38,854 nucleotides of DNA from an uncultured Alphaproteobacteria bacterium (GTDB taxonomy: Bacteria > Pseudomonadota > Alphaproteobacteria > Pelagibacterales > Pelagibacteraceae): the NCBI GenBank assembly GCA_903869725.1, contig CAIQAD010000015.1, positions 1 through 38,854 on the forward strand, given 5' to 3'. Shown here in pieces: positions 18,136 to 26,869 of the stretch. Made by a program: the position numbers and the translations under genes. The notes beneath the pieces are model-generated. The model had not been told where the DNA came from and ran no database searches. It saw nothing but the letters and a program-made list of their open reading frames with translations. Position 1 is the first letter of the stretch. Each line of letters starts with the position of its first letter.

Positions 18136-19222
18136 TATAAAAAATCTAAAATCTTATTTTATGTCTTTGGCTTTTAAGTTAGCCAATTTGCATAACGGAA
18201 TAACTTTTAACAATCCTTCCGTTGGCGCACTAATTTTATATAAAAATAAAATAATTAGCTACGGCATTACAGGTATAGGAGGAAGTCCGCACGCTGAATA
18301 CGATGCACTAAAAAAAATTAAAAGTAAGAAAAATAAATATAGTCTTTATTCAACATTAGAGCCTTGTCATCATGAAGGAAAAAATCCCTCTTGTTCTGAT
18401 TTTATTAAAAAGAAAAATATTACCAGGGTTTTATACTCAGACAAAGACTGCAATATAAAAGTTAGTGGAAAAGGTTTAAGATACTTATCTAATAATAAAA
18501 TAAAAATTAATAATATTAAAAATAATTTTGCTAATAATTTCTACAAAGAACACAATGATTTTAGCGAAAATTACTATCCAAAAGTTTTTGCTAAAATTGC
18601 GACGACCAAAAATTACTACTCTTTTATTAAAGGCAGAAAAAAAATTACTAATGTTTATTTAAATAAATATACCCACTTATTGAGATCTCAGATTAACGCT
18701 ATATTAGTTGGCGTTTTAACAGTAAATATAGATAATCCAATATTGAATTGCAGAATAGAAGGTTTTGATAATTTAAGTCCAGCTCGGTTTATTATCGATC
18801 CTAGGTTAAATATTAATACAAACTCTACAATTGTTAAGACGTCAAAACATATACCAACTTATATTTTTTATTCATTTGAAAATAATTATAAAATTAAATT
18901 TCTTAGCAAAAAAAATGTTAAACTTATTTATATTCCAAACAATAATAAGTTCTTAATGGATCCTAAGGAGATTTTATATTCTATTGGTTTATTGGGTTAT
19001 AAAAATGTGCTTATAGAAGGCGGATTAAAGACAATAGAACTTTTTCTTAAAGATAAATTAATCGACCGTTTTTATTTTTTTAAAAATAATGATTTAATCG
19101 ATAAAAATGCATCACATTCTTTTAATAAAGTTCATTCTTATCTAAAAAATAATTTTAAAAGAAATAAAGTTTTAGAACAGGTATATATAGCTGATAATAG
19201 TATTGAAGTGTATCAAAGATAA
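18116..19222 (+). CDS. ribD: Bifunctional diaminohydroxyphosphoribosylaminopyrimidine deaminase / 5-amino-6-(5-phosphoribosylamino)uracil reductase
   Basis: Carries out the second and third steps of riboflavin synthesis from GTP. The deaminase domain (about 10-150) has [10 protein letters not shown], the zinc His-Ala-Glu in SPHAEYDAL, and [13 protein letters not shown] with the two zinc cysteines. The reductase domain (about 155-368) has [15 protein letters not shown] and [21 protein letters not shown] keep the ATG at 18116, which gives the short N-terminal helix expected before the FMSLAFKLA segment. ATG at 18161 is the alternative and would avoid the 20-base overlap with nrdR. The translation is rich in Lys, Asn and Ile, more so than the neighbouring glyA, but both domains appear intact. 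Confidence 0.92.
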   Translation: MFLVKSNIKNLKSYFMSLAFKLANLHNGITFNNPSVGALILYKNKIISYGITGIGGSPHAEYDALKKIKSKKNKYSLYSTLEPCHHEGKNPSCSDFIKKKNITRVLYSDKDCNIKVSGKGLRYLSNNKIKINNIKNNFANNFYKEHNDFSENYYPKVFAKIATTKNYYSFIKGRKKITNVYLNKYTHLLRSQINAILVGVLTVNIDNPILNCRIEGFDNLSPARFIIDPRLNINTNSTIVKTSKHIPTYIFYSFENNYKIKFLSKKNVKLIYIPNNNKFLMDPKEILYSIGLLGYKNVLIEGGLKTIELFLKDKLIDRFYFFKNNDLIDKNASHSFNKVHSYLKNNFKRNKVLEQVYIADNSIEVYQR

Positions 19223-19227
19223 TTTTT

Positions 19228-19821
19228 ATGTTCACAGGAATCATCAAAGACGTTGGTCAAATTTCTAGATTTTATAAATTTAAGAATGGCTATAATTTAA
19301 ATATTACAACAACTTTGAATTTTACAAACAAAGAAATAGGAAATTCAGTTAGCTGTTCTGGAGTTTGTTTAACACTTATTAAAATAATAAATAAAAATAA
19401 AAAACGAGAAATATGTTTTTTTTTATCTAATCATACATATAAAACTTCAGCATTTATAAAATTTAAAATTGGTAATATTATAAATTTAGAAAAATCACTT
19501 AAATTGGGAGATGAAATTGGCGGACATATTGTCCAGGGGCATGTTGATACGACATTAAAGGTTATTTCAATTTTAAATTATAAATCTACTAGCTGGGAAA
19601 TTTTTTTTAATGTACCAAAAAAATTTAAAAAGTTTTTGATTGAGAAGGGATCAATTTCTATCAATGGTATATCATTGACTATTGCAAAGATTTTAAAAAA
19701 TAAATTCAAAGTAGTTATAATTCCTCACACTCTAAAAAATACAAATTTACTTGATTTAAAGACCAATGACTATGTCAATGTTGAATTTGATTTAATTACC
19801 AAAACTTTATTGAATAAATAA
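19228..19821 (+). CDS. ribE: Riboflavin synthase, alpha chain
   Basis: Dismutates two 6,7-dimethyl-8-ribityllumazine molecules to riboflavin. The 197-residue protein shows the two-fold lumazine-binding repeat. Repeat one starts with MFTGIIKDVGQI and contains NSVSCSGVCLTL. Repeat two contains GGHIVQGHVDTT and GSISINGISLTI, followed by VVIIPHTLKNTNL. It lies five bases after ribD. Length and motifs are as expected. Together with ribD, ribB and ribH it gives a near complete riboflavin pathway, lacking only a functional GTP cyclohydrolase II at this locus. Confidence 0.96.
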   Translation: MFTGIIKDVGQISRFYKFKNGYNLNITTTLNFTNKEIGNSVSCSGVCLTLIKIINKNKKREICFFLSNHTYKTSAFIKFKIGNIINLEKSLKLGDEIGGHIVQGHVDTTLKVISILNYKSTSWEIFFNVPKKFKKFLIEKGSISINGISLTIAKILKNKFKVVIIPHTLKNTNLLDLKTNDYVNVEFDLITKTLLNK

Positions 19822-19825
19822 GTAT

Positions 19826-20881
19826 ATGTTTTCTTCTATGAAAAAAATTATTCAAGATGCTAAAAAAGGCAAAATGTTTATTTTGATTGATGATAAAAAT
19901 AGAGAAAACGAAGGTGATCTAATTATTCCTGCATCCAAAATTGATCATAAAAAAATTAATTTTATGGCAACACACGCAAGGGGATTAATCTGTCTCGCTA
20001 TAGATAAAAAAAAAGCAAAGGCGCTTAAACTTTCGCTAATGCCAAATAGAAATTCGTCTCGTTTACAAACAGCATTTACCGTTTCGATAGAAGCTCGCAA
20101 AGGAGTGACGACCGGTATATCAGCGAAAGATCGTGCTCTTACAATTAAAACAGCCATTAGAAAAAATTCTTCATCTAAGGATATATCAACTCCGGGTCAT
20201 ATTTTTCCTTTAGTAGCAAAAGACGGGGGTGTACTCGAAAGAGCTGGTCATACAGAAGCTGCGGTTGATATTTCTAAATTATCAAATTGTGGTTCAAGTG
20301 GAGTTATTTGTGAAATTATGAATGAAGATGGTTCTATGGCTAAGGGTAAATCCCTCTTAAAATACGCTAAGAAATTTAAATTAAATATTGCACGTATAGA
20401 AGACCTCATTGCTTACCGTTTAAAGCGTGAAACCTTGATTAAGTTAAAGAGAGTTGAAGAAGTAAATATTACTCCTAATGAAAAATATAAGGTTAAAATT
20501 TATGAAAATAAGTTAGATGGCAAAGAGCACATTGCTTTGATTAAAGGAAAAAAAATAAGAGGGCTACCACGAGTTAGAGTAATCTCATCTAATATAGTTA
20601 CAAGCTTTTTATCTCGTAACAAAGATAATTTATCTATTAATAAAACCTTTAAGTATTTTGAAAAATTTCAAAATTGTATTTTAATTATTATAAGAGATGA
20701 AGTAATTAATAATAAAGACAAACGCAATAATGATAGTGGTTTAAGAAATTACGGTATTGGAGCCCAAATTTTGAGAAATTTAAATGTCAAAAAAATGATT
20801 TTGATAACTAAATTTAAGAAAAATATTATCGGATTAAAAGGATTTGGTATTAAAATTATTAAACAAGAAATAATTAAATGA
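19826..20881 (+). CDS. ribB: 3,4-dihydroxy-2-butanone 4-phosphate synthase fused to a degenerate GTP cyclohydrolase II domain
   Basis: The N-terminal domain (about 1-205) makes 3,4-dihydroxy-2-butanone 4-phosphate from ribulose 5-phosphate. It has IDDKNRENEGDLIIPA, ATHARGLICLA, GVTTGISAKDRALTI, TPGHIFPL and RAGHTEAAVD, all conserved. The C-terminal domain (about 210-351) is related to GTP cyclohydrolase II: it keeps GLRNYGIGAQILRNL and IGLKGFGIKII. It has lost the zinc cysteine cluster, since VRVISSNIVTSFLSR stands where C-x-x-G...C-D-C would be. Such RibB fusions with a non-catalytic RibA-like domain (often called RibBX) are known in Proteobacteria. A separate ribA would then be needed elsewhere. 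It overlaps ribH by four bases. Confidence 0.93.
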   Translation: MFSSMKKIIQDAKKGKMFILIDDKNRENEGDLIIPASKIDHKKINFMATHARGLICLAIDKKKAKALKLSLMPNRNSSRLQTAFTVSIEARKGVTTGISAKDRALTIKTAIRKNSSSKDISTPGHIFPLVAKDGGVLERAGHTEAAVDISKLSNCGSSGVICEIMNEDGSMAKGKSLLKYAKKFKLNIARIEDLIAYRLKRETLIKLKRVEEVNITPNEKYKVKIYENKLDGKEHIALIKGKKIRGLPRVRVISSNIVTSFLSRNKDNLSINKTFKYFEKFQNCILIIIRDEVINNKDKRNNDSGLRNYGIGAQILRNLNVKKMILITKFKKNIIGLKGFGIKIIKQEIIK

Positions 20882-21291
20882 AAAAAAAAATTCTAATCGT
20901 AAGTTCTTCCTTTTATAAAAAATTTGAATCAAATTTATTAAATGGAGCTCTTAAAAAATTAGACAAAAATAAATTCAGTATTGATCATTTTTCAGTACCA
21001 GGCGCTTTTGAAATTCCTCAACTTTTAAATATATTATTGCAAAAAAATAAATATTCATTTTGTATTGCTTTAGGTTGTATCATTAAGGGGCAAACTCCGC
21101 ATTTTTATATTATTAGTCAATCAATTTCAGATAAGCTTTTAGAACTTTCTTTTAAATATAATCTTCCCATTTCAAATGGAGTGTTAAATTGCAATAATTC
21201 TAAACAAGCAAAAGAAAGATGTGATCCTAAAAAGAAAAACAAAGGTGGAGAAGCAGCCCTGGCTGCATTAAGTGTTTATAATTCTATTTAA
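20878..21291 (+). CDS. ribH: 6,7-dimethyl-8-ribityllumazine synthase
   Basis: Condenses the products of RibD and RibB to lumazine. The 137-residue protein keeps the substrate-binding PGAFEIP, then GCIIKGQTPHFYIISQ with the catalytic His. PISNGVLNC and KNKGGEAALAAL close the protein. The start overlaps the ribB stop (ATGA), which suggests translational coupling. nusB follows after nine bases, the usual ribH-nusB pairing. Confidence 0.96.
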   Translation: MKKKILIVSSSFYKKFESNLLNGALKKLDKNKFSIDHFSVPGAFEIPQLLNILLQKNKYSFCIALGCIIKGQTPHFYIISQSISDKLLELSFKYNLPISNGVLNCNNSKQAKERCDPKKKNKGGEAALAALSVYNSI

Positions 21292-21300
21292 TAAACACCT

Positions 21301-21681
21301 ATGAAATTAAATAAAAACAATCCAAGACTGATTATCGTTCAGCTTCTTTATAGTTATTCTTTAAACAGCCAAAAACTTTTATTTGATTTTAAAAATCCAT
21401 ATAAAAGATTTATTAAAAAAATGTGTAATGGCGTTATTGAAAATGATTCAGTTTTAGAAAAAAAACTTATCGAATTTTTAGATCAAAAATTTGATATAAA
21501 AAAATTTGAAGTAATATTTACTTTAATTCTTAAATCGGCAATTTATGAAATTTTTTTTTACAAAAAAACTCCTTTTAAGGTAGTGATTGATGAATATTTG
21601 AATATTTCGAAAATGTTTCTAAACGACAAGCAAAAGAATATTGTTAATGCGGTGTTGGATAAGATCGCTAAAACTACTTAA
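21301..21681 (+). CDS. nusB: Transcription antitermination protein NusB
   Basis: Small helical RNA-binding protein that joins NusE (S10) on boxA in rRNA antitermination. The 126 residues are divergent and Lys-rich but fit the family. The N-terminus has RLIIVQLLYSYSL, the middle helix has AIYEIFFYKKTPFKVVIDEYLNISKMF, and the C-terminus has KNIVNAVLDKIAK (family: FINAVLDKI). Its position directly after ribH is the standard one. No thiL follows; the next gene, hppA, is separated by 109 bases and is probably its own unit. Confidence 0.9.
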   Translation: MKLNKNNPRLIIVQLLYSYSLNSQKLLFDFKNPYKRFIKKMCNGVIENDSVLEKKLIEFLDQKFDIKKFEVIFTLILKSAIYEIFFYKKTPFKVVIDEYLNISKMFLNDKQKNIVNAVLDKIAKTT

Positions 21682-21790
21682 TTTGCTTAATTTATTCTAA
21701 GTTTTTAGCTATTTTGCTTAAAAAAGGTTGATTTTACTTACATTTTTTGGCAATTACGTGTGCTTAACAACTTAAATAGTAGATCAAAAT

Positions 21791-23893
21791 ATGCTTAATC
21801 CAAGTTACGTTCTTAATTTAATAATACTTTCAGGTTTAATTTCTATTGCGTTTGCTTTTATTACGGGCAAACAAATTATGTCAGCTAGTGCCGGCAATGC
21901 AAAAATGAAAGAAATTGCAGGTGCAATTCAAATTGGCGCTAAAGCATATTTAAATCGTCAATATAAAACAATTTCTATAGTTGGAATTGTTGTTCTTGGT
22001 TTAGTTATTTATTTATTTAGTTATTGGGTTGGACTTGGATATTTTATTGGAGCGTTTCTATCGGGCATAGCAGGGTATGCTGGCATGTTGGTGTCAGTTC
22101 AAGCTAACGTTAGAACAGCTGAAGCTTCAAGAAAAAGTTTAGCTTCTGGTTTAAGTATTTCTTTCAAATCTGGCGCATTAACTGGAATGTTAGTTGCAGG
22201 TTTAGCTTTGCTTGCTATCGCAGTTTATTATTGGATACTTTTGCAATACAACATTGAACAAAGAGTAATCTCTAATGCGTTAGTTGCTTTAGGATTTGGA
22301 GCTTCTTTAATTTCAATTTTTGCTAGACTTGGTGGCGGTATATTTACAAAAGGTGCTGATGTTGGAGCTGATTTAGTTGGTAAAGTCGAAGCTGGAATAC
22401 CAGAAGATGATCCTCGTAATCCAGCAGTTATAGCAGATAACGTTGGTGATAACGTAGGCGATTGCGCTGGTATGGCAGCGGATTTATTTGAAACATACGT
22501 TGTGACAATTGTTGCGACTATGGTTCTTGCGCAAATATTTTTCTCTGGAAATTTAAACATGCTTATTTATCCATTATCAATTGCTGGCAGTTGTTTAATC
22601 ACATCGATTATTGGAACTTATTTTGTAAGACTTGGAAAAAGTAAAAATATTATGGGTGCTTTATATAAAGGATTTATAGTTTCTGCATTATTGTCTCTCG
22701 TGGTCTTGTATTATGTGACTCAAAAAGTAGTTGGGTTTAATATTGTCTATAAAGTAGGAGTCAAAAATTTTACTGGCTTTAGCTTGTATGAATGCGGTGT
22801 CATTGGACTTGTAATAACTGGACTATTAATTTGGGTAACAGAATATTACACTAGCACAGCATACAATCCTGTAAAATCAATTGCAAAATCCTCAACTACC
22901 GGCCATGGAACTAATGTAATTCAAGGTTTAGCTGTATCAATGGAAGCAACAGCATTACCAGCTTTAATTATCGTTTGTGGAATATTATCAACTTATTTAA
23001 TCGCAGGATTATACGGAATAGCTATTGCGGTAACCACAATGTTAGCATTAACAGGAATGGTTGTAGCTTTAGATGCTTATGGTCCAGTTACAGATAACGC
23101 CGGTGGAATTGCGCAAATGAGCAATCTTCCATCAAATGTTAGAAAAGTAACTGATGCATTAGATGCTGTAGGAAATACTACTAAAGCAATTACAAAAGGA
23201 TATGCGATTGGTTCAGCTGGTTTAGGAGCTTTGGTTTTGTTTGCTGCTTACACTGAAGATATAAAACATTTTTCAGCAATTAGTGGATCTGCATTAAAAG
23301 GAGTTGTCGTAAGCTTTGATTTATCAAATCCTTATGTTGTGATCGGTTTATTGATCGGTGGGTTATTACCTTATTTATTTGCTTCTATGGGAATGCAAGC
23401 GGTCGGCAGAGCAGGTGGCGCAGTTGTTGTTGAAGTTAGAAGGCAATTTAAAAAATGGCCAGGCATTATGAAAAATAAACAAAAGCCTGATTATAGAAAT
23501 GCAGTTGATATTTTAACTAAAGCTGCAATTAAAGAGATGATAATACCATCTTTGCTTCCAGTTTTATCACCAATCATTTTATACGTGATAATTTATTATA
23601 TCGCTGGAACATCTTCAGCTTTATCTTCGCTTGGCGCGATGTTGCTAGGAGTAATTATCACAGGCTTTTTCTTAGCTGTTTCAATGACAGCTGGTGGTGG
23701 AGCTTGGGATAATGCAAAAAAATATATTGAAGATGGACATTACGGCGGAAAAGGTTCGGATGCTCATAAAGCTGCTGTCACAGGTGATACAGTTGGAGAT
23801 CCTTACAAAGATACTGCTGGGCCAGCGGTTAATCCAATGATCAAAATAACCAATATCGTGGCATTGTTATTATTGGCTATTGTTGCTCGGTAG
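21791..23893 (+). CDS. hppA: Membrane-bound proton-translocating pyrophosphatase, K+-independent type
   Basis: Couples hydrolysis of pyrophosphate to proton pumping across the membrane. The 700 residues contain many membrane helices (about 16 expected for the family). The substrate loop has [30 protein letters not shown] in part, the [19 protein letters not shown] region, and [15 protein letters not shown] near the end. [17 protein letters not shown] has Lys and Thr at the positions that mark K+-independent enzymes (K+-dependent ones have Ala and Gly). This points to an H+ pump rather than a Na+ pump. A possible promoter lies at TTGGCA (21747-21752) with TTAAAT (21772-21777), but the spacing of 19 is long. 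The 3' end overlaps bamE by 17 bases (convergent). Confidence 0.96.
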   Translation: MLNPSYVLNLIILSGLISIAFAFITGKQIMSASAGNAKMKEIAGAIQIGAKAYLNRQYKTISIVGIVVLGLVIYLFSYWVGLGYFIGAFLSGIAGYAGMLVSVQANVRTAEASRKSLASGLSISFKSGALTGMLVAGLALLAIAVYYWILLQYNIEQRVISNALVALGFGASLISIFARLGGGIFTKGADVGADLVGKVEAGIPEDDPRNPAVIADNVGDNVGDCAGMAADLFETYVVTIVATMVLAQIFFSGNLNMLIYPLSIAGSCLITSIIGTYFVRLGKSKNIMGALYKGFIVSALLSLVVLYYVTQKVVGFNIVYKVGVKNFTGFSLYECGVIGLVITGLLIWVTEYYTSTAYNPVKSIAKSSTTGHGTNVIQGLAVSMEATALPALIIVCGILSTYLIAGLYGIAIAVTTMLALTGMVVALDAYGPVTDNAGGIAQMSNLPSNVRKVTDALDAVGNTTKAITKGYAIGSAGLGALVLFAAYTEDIKHFSAISGSALKGVVVSFDLSNPYVVIGLLIGGLLPYLFASMGMQAVGRAGGAVVVEVRRQFKKWPGIMKNKQKPDYRNAVDILTKAAIKEMIIPSLLPVLSPIILYVIIYYIAGTSSALSSLGAMLLGVIITGFFLAVSMTAGGGAWDNAKKYIEDGHYGGKGSDAHKAAVTGDTVGDPYKDTAGPAVNPMIKITNIVALLLLAIVAR

Positions 23894-24332
23894 ATTTTCC
23901 AAAATCTGCAACTCGTTTTCTTACGCTAGACAGGAAGTCAGTCATGAAATCCTGTTTCTGAGTTAGTGAAGTTGTTTTTTCTTGATCGAAATTATTTTTT
24001 GAAAGAAGATCTTTATTAAGTAAATCTTTTTTTCTTAAAACTCCTAAATTATCGAATTCTAATCTTAGAGTGTCATTAATAGTAACTTGTTTTTCACCTA
24101 GTTTGCTAATAGTCGTTCTAACTTCGTTATAAATCCAAACATTTTTGTTTGTCACATCTATATTTTGAGGCGATCCAATTAACATAACTACATCATTCAC
24201 ATTTGTTTCATTAGGCAATAAACTTTCTGACTTATCTTTTAAATGATCTATCCCATGTAATTGATCAATGGGCACACAATTAGTTATTGTTAGTAGCGCT
24301 AATATTGAAAATATTTTTGAATAATTATTCAT
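23877..24332 (-). CDS. bamE: BamE/SmpA-like outer membrane assembly lipoprotein
   Basis: Probable lipoprotein subunit of the BAM complex that inserts beta-barrel proteins in the outer membrane. The 151-residue protein has a short signal sequence with a candidate lipobox ending LTITNC (Cys19; Asn at -1 is less usual). The core has [37 protein letters not shown], the family pattern of a helix, 'G.P' turn and strands with [15 protein letters not shown] follows. The C-terminal tail (about 105-151) is polar and of low conservation. It is convergent with hppA and divergent from rpmF. Confidence 0.82.
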   Translation of the reverse strand: MNNYSKIFSILALLTITNCVPIDQLHGIDHLKDKSESLLPNETNVNDVVMLIGSPQNIDVTNKNVWIYNEVRTTISKLGEKQVTINDTLRLEFDNLGVLRKKDLLNKDLLSKNNFDQEKTTSLTQKQDFMTDFLSSVRKRVADFGKSTEQQ

Positions 24333-24466
24333 TGTCTATCTGTAACATATAAAATTAATATTAAACATTTTTAGAGATATTTTAGACATTATTAATCTTT
24401 TATTCATAAACTATGTTGATTTATTGTTTTTAAATGGTACCAAAGGCATTTAATTATATATAAAAA

Positions 24467-24646
24467 ATGGCTGTTCCTAAACGTAAAACCTCAAAATCAA
24501 GAAGAAATCTGAGAAGATCACATCATGCCGCTGTATTTAAAAATGTGATTGAAGATAAAAAAAGTGGAGAATATAGACTTTCGCATCATGTGGATGAAAA
24601 AACGGGGATGTATAATGGAAAACAGATTTTTAAACCAAAAATTTAA
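24467..24646 (+). CDS. rpmF: 50S ribosomal protein L32
   Basis: A 59-codon gene starting ATG GCT GTT CCT with the unmistakable L32 N-terminus [20 protein letters not shown]. It then reads through [22 protein letters not shown] to a TAA at 24644-24646. It lacks the zinc cysteines found in some L32 proteins. It stands 24 bases before plsX, the classic rpmF-plsX pairing that links ribosome and membrane lipid synthesis. The 134-bp gap upstream is shared with bamE and probably holds the promoter, but I see no box clear enough to name. Confidence 0.95.
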   Translation: MAVPKRKTSKSRRNLRRSHHAAVFKNVIEDKKSGEYRLSHHVDEKTGMYNGKQIFKPKI

Positions 24647-24670
24647 TTTTATTATCAATTTTTTATTTAA

Positions 24671-25675
24671 ATGAAATTCACTGTTGCTGTAGATGCAATG
24701 GGAGGTGATGACTCCCCTTTAAAAGTAATAAAAGGTCTAAATTTATTTTTAGAGAAAAATAATAATTTAAATTTTTTGATTTTTGGAAATAAAGATTTAA
24801 TAAATCCAATTTTATCTAAATATCCATTAGTTACTTCAAGCAGCACTATCATTCATACAAACGAAAGAGTAAAAGATGATCTTTCACCATTAGAAGCAGT
24901 AAAAAAAGGTAAAAATTCTAGTATGTTTTTAGCCTTAACAGCTTTGAAAGACAATAAAGCTCAAATAGCGATATCTGCAGGCAATACAGGAGCATTATTA
25001 GTCATGTCTAGACTTGTTTTAAATACAATGGAGGGAGTAGATAAGCCAGCGCTCGCATCTATGTGGCCAAATCATAAAAATATGAGTGTTGTTTTAGATC
25101 TTGGAGCAAATATCGAATGTAGCACTAAAAACTTAATAGATTTTGCAAAATTAGGGTCAGCATTATTTAAATCTATTTTTAAAAAAGAAAAACCAACAGT
25201 TGCTTTATTAAATATTGGAACGGAAGAAACTAAAGGAACAGATTTATTAAAAAAAACATCTAAATCACTCAGAGAACTTGATAGTAAAAATTTTAATTAT
25301 ATGGGATTTATTGAAGGAAGCGATATAAAAGATGGTAATGCTGATGTTGTTGTGACTGATGGATTTTCAGGCAATATAGCTTTAAAAACTGCCGAGGGGA
25401 CTGTTAAATTTTTTGCAAACAAATTAAGAGAAAAGTTTAAAAACTCTTTTTACGCGAAATTAATTTATTTAATATCATTTAAAATTTTTAAGGATATCAG
25501 AAATGATCTTGACCCGAGAAAATATAACGGAGGAATATTTGTTGGCTTAACATCTCCAGTTGTTAAAAGCCATGGTGGAACTGATTACATAGGTTTTTAT
25601 TACTCTGTCTTGTTGTGTTATAATATCCTAAATGGTAATTTTCAGGAACAAATACAAAATAATTTTTTAGATTAG
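24671..25675 (+). CDS. plsX: Phosphate acyltransferase PlsX
   Basis: Converts acyl-ACP and phosphate to acyl-phosphate, the first step of phospholipid synthesis with PlsY/PlsC. The 334 residues begin VAVDAMGGDDSPL and continue with AISAGNTGALLV, VLDLGANIEC, LLNIGTEETKGTDLLK and DVVVTDGFSGNIALKTAEG. GGIFVGLTSPVVKSHGG lies near the C-terminus. Only six bases separate it from ihfA. In many Alphaproteobacteria fabH lies between these genes; here it is missing from the locus. Confidence 0.96.
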   Translation: MKFTVAVDAMGGDDSPLKVIKGLNLFLEKNNNLNFLIFGNKDLINPILSKYPLVTSSSTIIHTNERVKDDLSPLEAVKKGKNSSMFLALTALKDNKAQIAISAGNTGALLVMSRLVLNTMEGVDKPALASMWPNHKNMSVVLDLGANIECSTKNLIDFAKLGSALFKSIFKKEKPTVALLNIGTEETKGTDLLKKTSKSLRELDSKNFNYMGFIEGSDIKDGNADVVVTDGFSGNIALKTAEGTVKFFANKLREKFKNSFYAKLIYLISFKIFKDIRNDLDPRKYNGGIFVGLTSPVVKSHGGTDYIGFYYSVLLCYNILNGNFQEQIQNNFLD

Positions 25676-25681
25676 TAATAG

Positions 25682-25993
25682 ATGAATACTGGAGTAACCA
25701 GACAATACTTGTCTGATTTAGTTTATAAAGAACTTGGTATATCAAAAGCTCAAGCTTCAAATTTTATTGATGATATTTTTGAGTTTATTTCACTTCAGTT
25801 AGAAAAGAAAAGCAAAGTGAAGATTGCAAATTTTGGTTCTTTTAATATTCGGGAAAAGAAAGAAAGAGTAGGGCGAAATCCTAAAACCAAAGAAGAAAAA
25901 ATCATATCGAGTAGAGTAGTTGTAACTTTTAAACCCTCTAAAATTTTAAAAAATAAAATTAACAAAAATATAAATGCTAACGAAGTCGCCTGA
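25682..25993 (+). CDS. ihfA: Integration host factor subunit alpha
   Basis: DNA-bending HU/IHF family protein that works as a heterodimer with IHF beta. The 103 residues contain TRQYLSDLVYKELGISKAQA, the core KVKIANFGSFNIREKKERVGRNPKT, and the beta-arm region ending RVVVTFKPSKILKNKIN. The position after plsX and before a MerR gene identifies it as the alpha subunit rather than HU. The gene overlaps the MerR start by 20 bases. Confidence 0.93.
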   Translation: MNTGVTRQYLSDLVYKELGISKAQASNFIDDIFEFISLQLEKKSKVKIANFGSFNIREKKERVGRNPKTKEEKIISSRVVVTFKPSKILKNKINKNINANEVA

Positions 25994-26360
25994 AGCATTA
26001 AAAACGATAGGTGAAGTTGCAAAAGAATTAAACCTTGTCGAAGAAGAAACTGGAAAACCCAAGACTCATATTCTAAGATTTTGGGAAAAAGAATTTCCAC
26101 AACTAAAACCAAAACTTAGAGCAAAAGGCAGAAGATACTATACTGCTGAAAATATTAAAGTTTTGAAAAAAATATATTTTTTATTAAAAGATAAAGGTCT
26201 AACTATCAAAGGTGCTAAAAAAGTAATGCAAAAAAACGTTAATGATATTCAAGTTGACGACTTTGATAGACAAGATATAAACAGCCAAACTTTATTTGAT
26301 AAAAAAAATAAACTTATTAAAATTAAAAAAATTATTAACGATATTAAAAATTTAACTTAA
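25974..26360 (+). CDS. MerR family transcriptional regulator
   Basis: The 128-residue protein has an N-terminal MerR-type winged helix: KTIGEVAKEL, then HILRFWEKEFPQLKPKLRAKGRRYY and IKVLKKIYFLLKDKGLTIKGAKKVM. The C-terminal part (about 88-128) is short, Lys/Asp/Asn-rich and lacks a recognisable effector domain or metal cysteines. A MerR gene directly after ihfA is conserved in Alphaproteobacteria, but its targets are not known to me. The MLTKSPEALKTIGEVA start matches family members and entails the 20-base overlap with ihfA. Confidence 0.88.
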   Translation: MLTKSPEALKTIGEVAKELNLVEEETGKPKTHILRFWEKEFPQLKPKLRAKGRRYYTAENIKVLKKIYFLLKDKGLTIKGAKKVMQKNVNDIQVDDFDRQDINSQTLFDKKNKLIKIKKIINDIKNLT

Positions 26361-26361
26361 A

Positions 26362-26553
26362 ATGGCTAAAAAAACTTCAGTTAAAGTTAGATTAGTTCCT
26401 GAATTGAAACCCGACAGTGCTTTTAATTATTACGTAAAAAAACCAACCGCTGGTGAAAAAGCAAAAGTAAAACTAAGAGTTAAAAAATACAATCCTTCTA
26501 CAAGAAAACATGAATGGTTTGTAGAGAAGAAGCTTCCTCCTCATAGTAAATAA
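26362..26553 (+). CDS. rpmG: 50S ribosomal protein L33
   Basis: The 63-residue basic protein matches cysteine-free L33: SVKVRLVPEL, NYYVKKPT, and the diagnostic end VKKYNPSTRKHEWFVEKKL (family: KYDP..RKHV.F.E.K). It is a few residues longer than E. coli L33, with a C-terminal LPPHSK tail and a small insertion before the basic segment. It begins one base after the MerR stop and ends one base before the 3' end of the convergent chorismate mutase gene. Confidence 0.92.
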   Translation: MAKKTSVKVRLVPELKPDSAFNYYVKKPTAGEKAKVKLRVKKYNPSTRKHEWFVEKKLPPHSK

Positions 26554-26554
26554 A

Positions 26555-26827
26555 TTATTTTACTAATTTTCTTTCAATTTTAATCGAGTAATTAATTAAT
26601 TGTTTCCAAAATTTTATAACTAATTTTGGATCAATTTTATTTTTAATTGCTTCTTTTCTAATTTTTGTAAGAATAAAATTAATACGTTTCTTATCAACTA
26701 TTGTTTTTTTGCTTTTATATTTTGCAATTTGTAATACATATTTTTTTCTACTCCCTAATAACTGAATAATTTTATTATCAATATTATCAATATTAGAGCG
26801 AATTTTTTTAATTTGGTATAAAGACAT
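26555..26827 (-). CDS. Chorismate mutase, AroQ class (stand-alone)
   Basis: Rearranges chorismate to prephenate on the way to phenylalanine and tyrosine. The 90 residues form the three-helix AroQ fold: IRSNIDNIDNKIIQLLGSRKKYVLQIAKYK contains the conserved Arg, the 'ID.ID..I..LL..R' heptad pattern and the catalytic Lys. VDKKRINFILTKIRKEA then supplies the 'D..R' segment, and KFWKQLINYSIKIERKL the last helix with the Glu. It is not fused to prephenate dehydratase or dehydrogenase. It is divergent from ctaA and convergent with rpmG. Confidence 0.88.
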   Translation of the reverse strand: MSLYQIKKIRSNIDNIDNKIIQLLGSRKKYVLQIAKYKSKKTIVDKKRINFILTKIRKEAIKNKIDPKLVIKFWKQLINYSIKIERKLVK

Positions 26828-26869
26828 CTGCTGTGTTTATAATTATTTATTAATGAATTAATATTTAAA

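Noticed and set aside
18090-18165. FMN riboswitch ahead of the riboflavin genes
   Set aside because: nrdR and ribD overlap or lie within 26 bases; there is no space for the conserved multi-stem aptamer, and none of its conserved sequence is visible.
22228-22560. Open frame of 110 codons on the minus strand inside hppA
   Set aside because: It mirrors the conserved pyrophosphatase motif region; no start context or protein features of its own.
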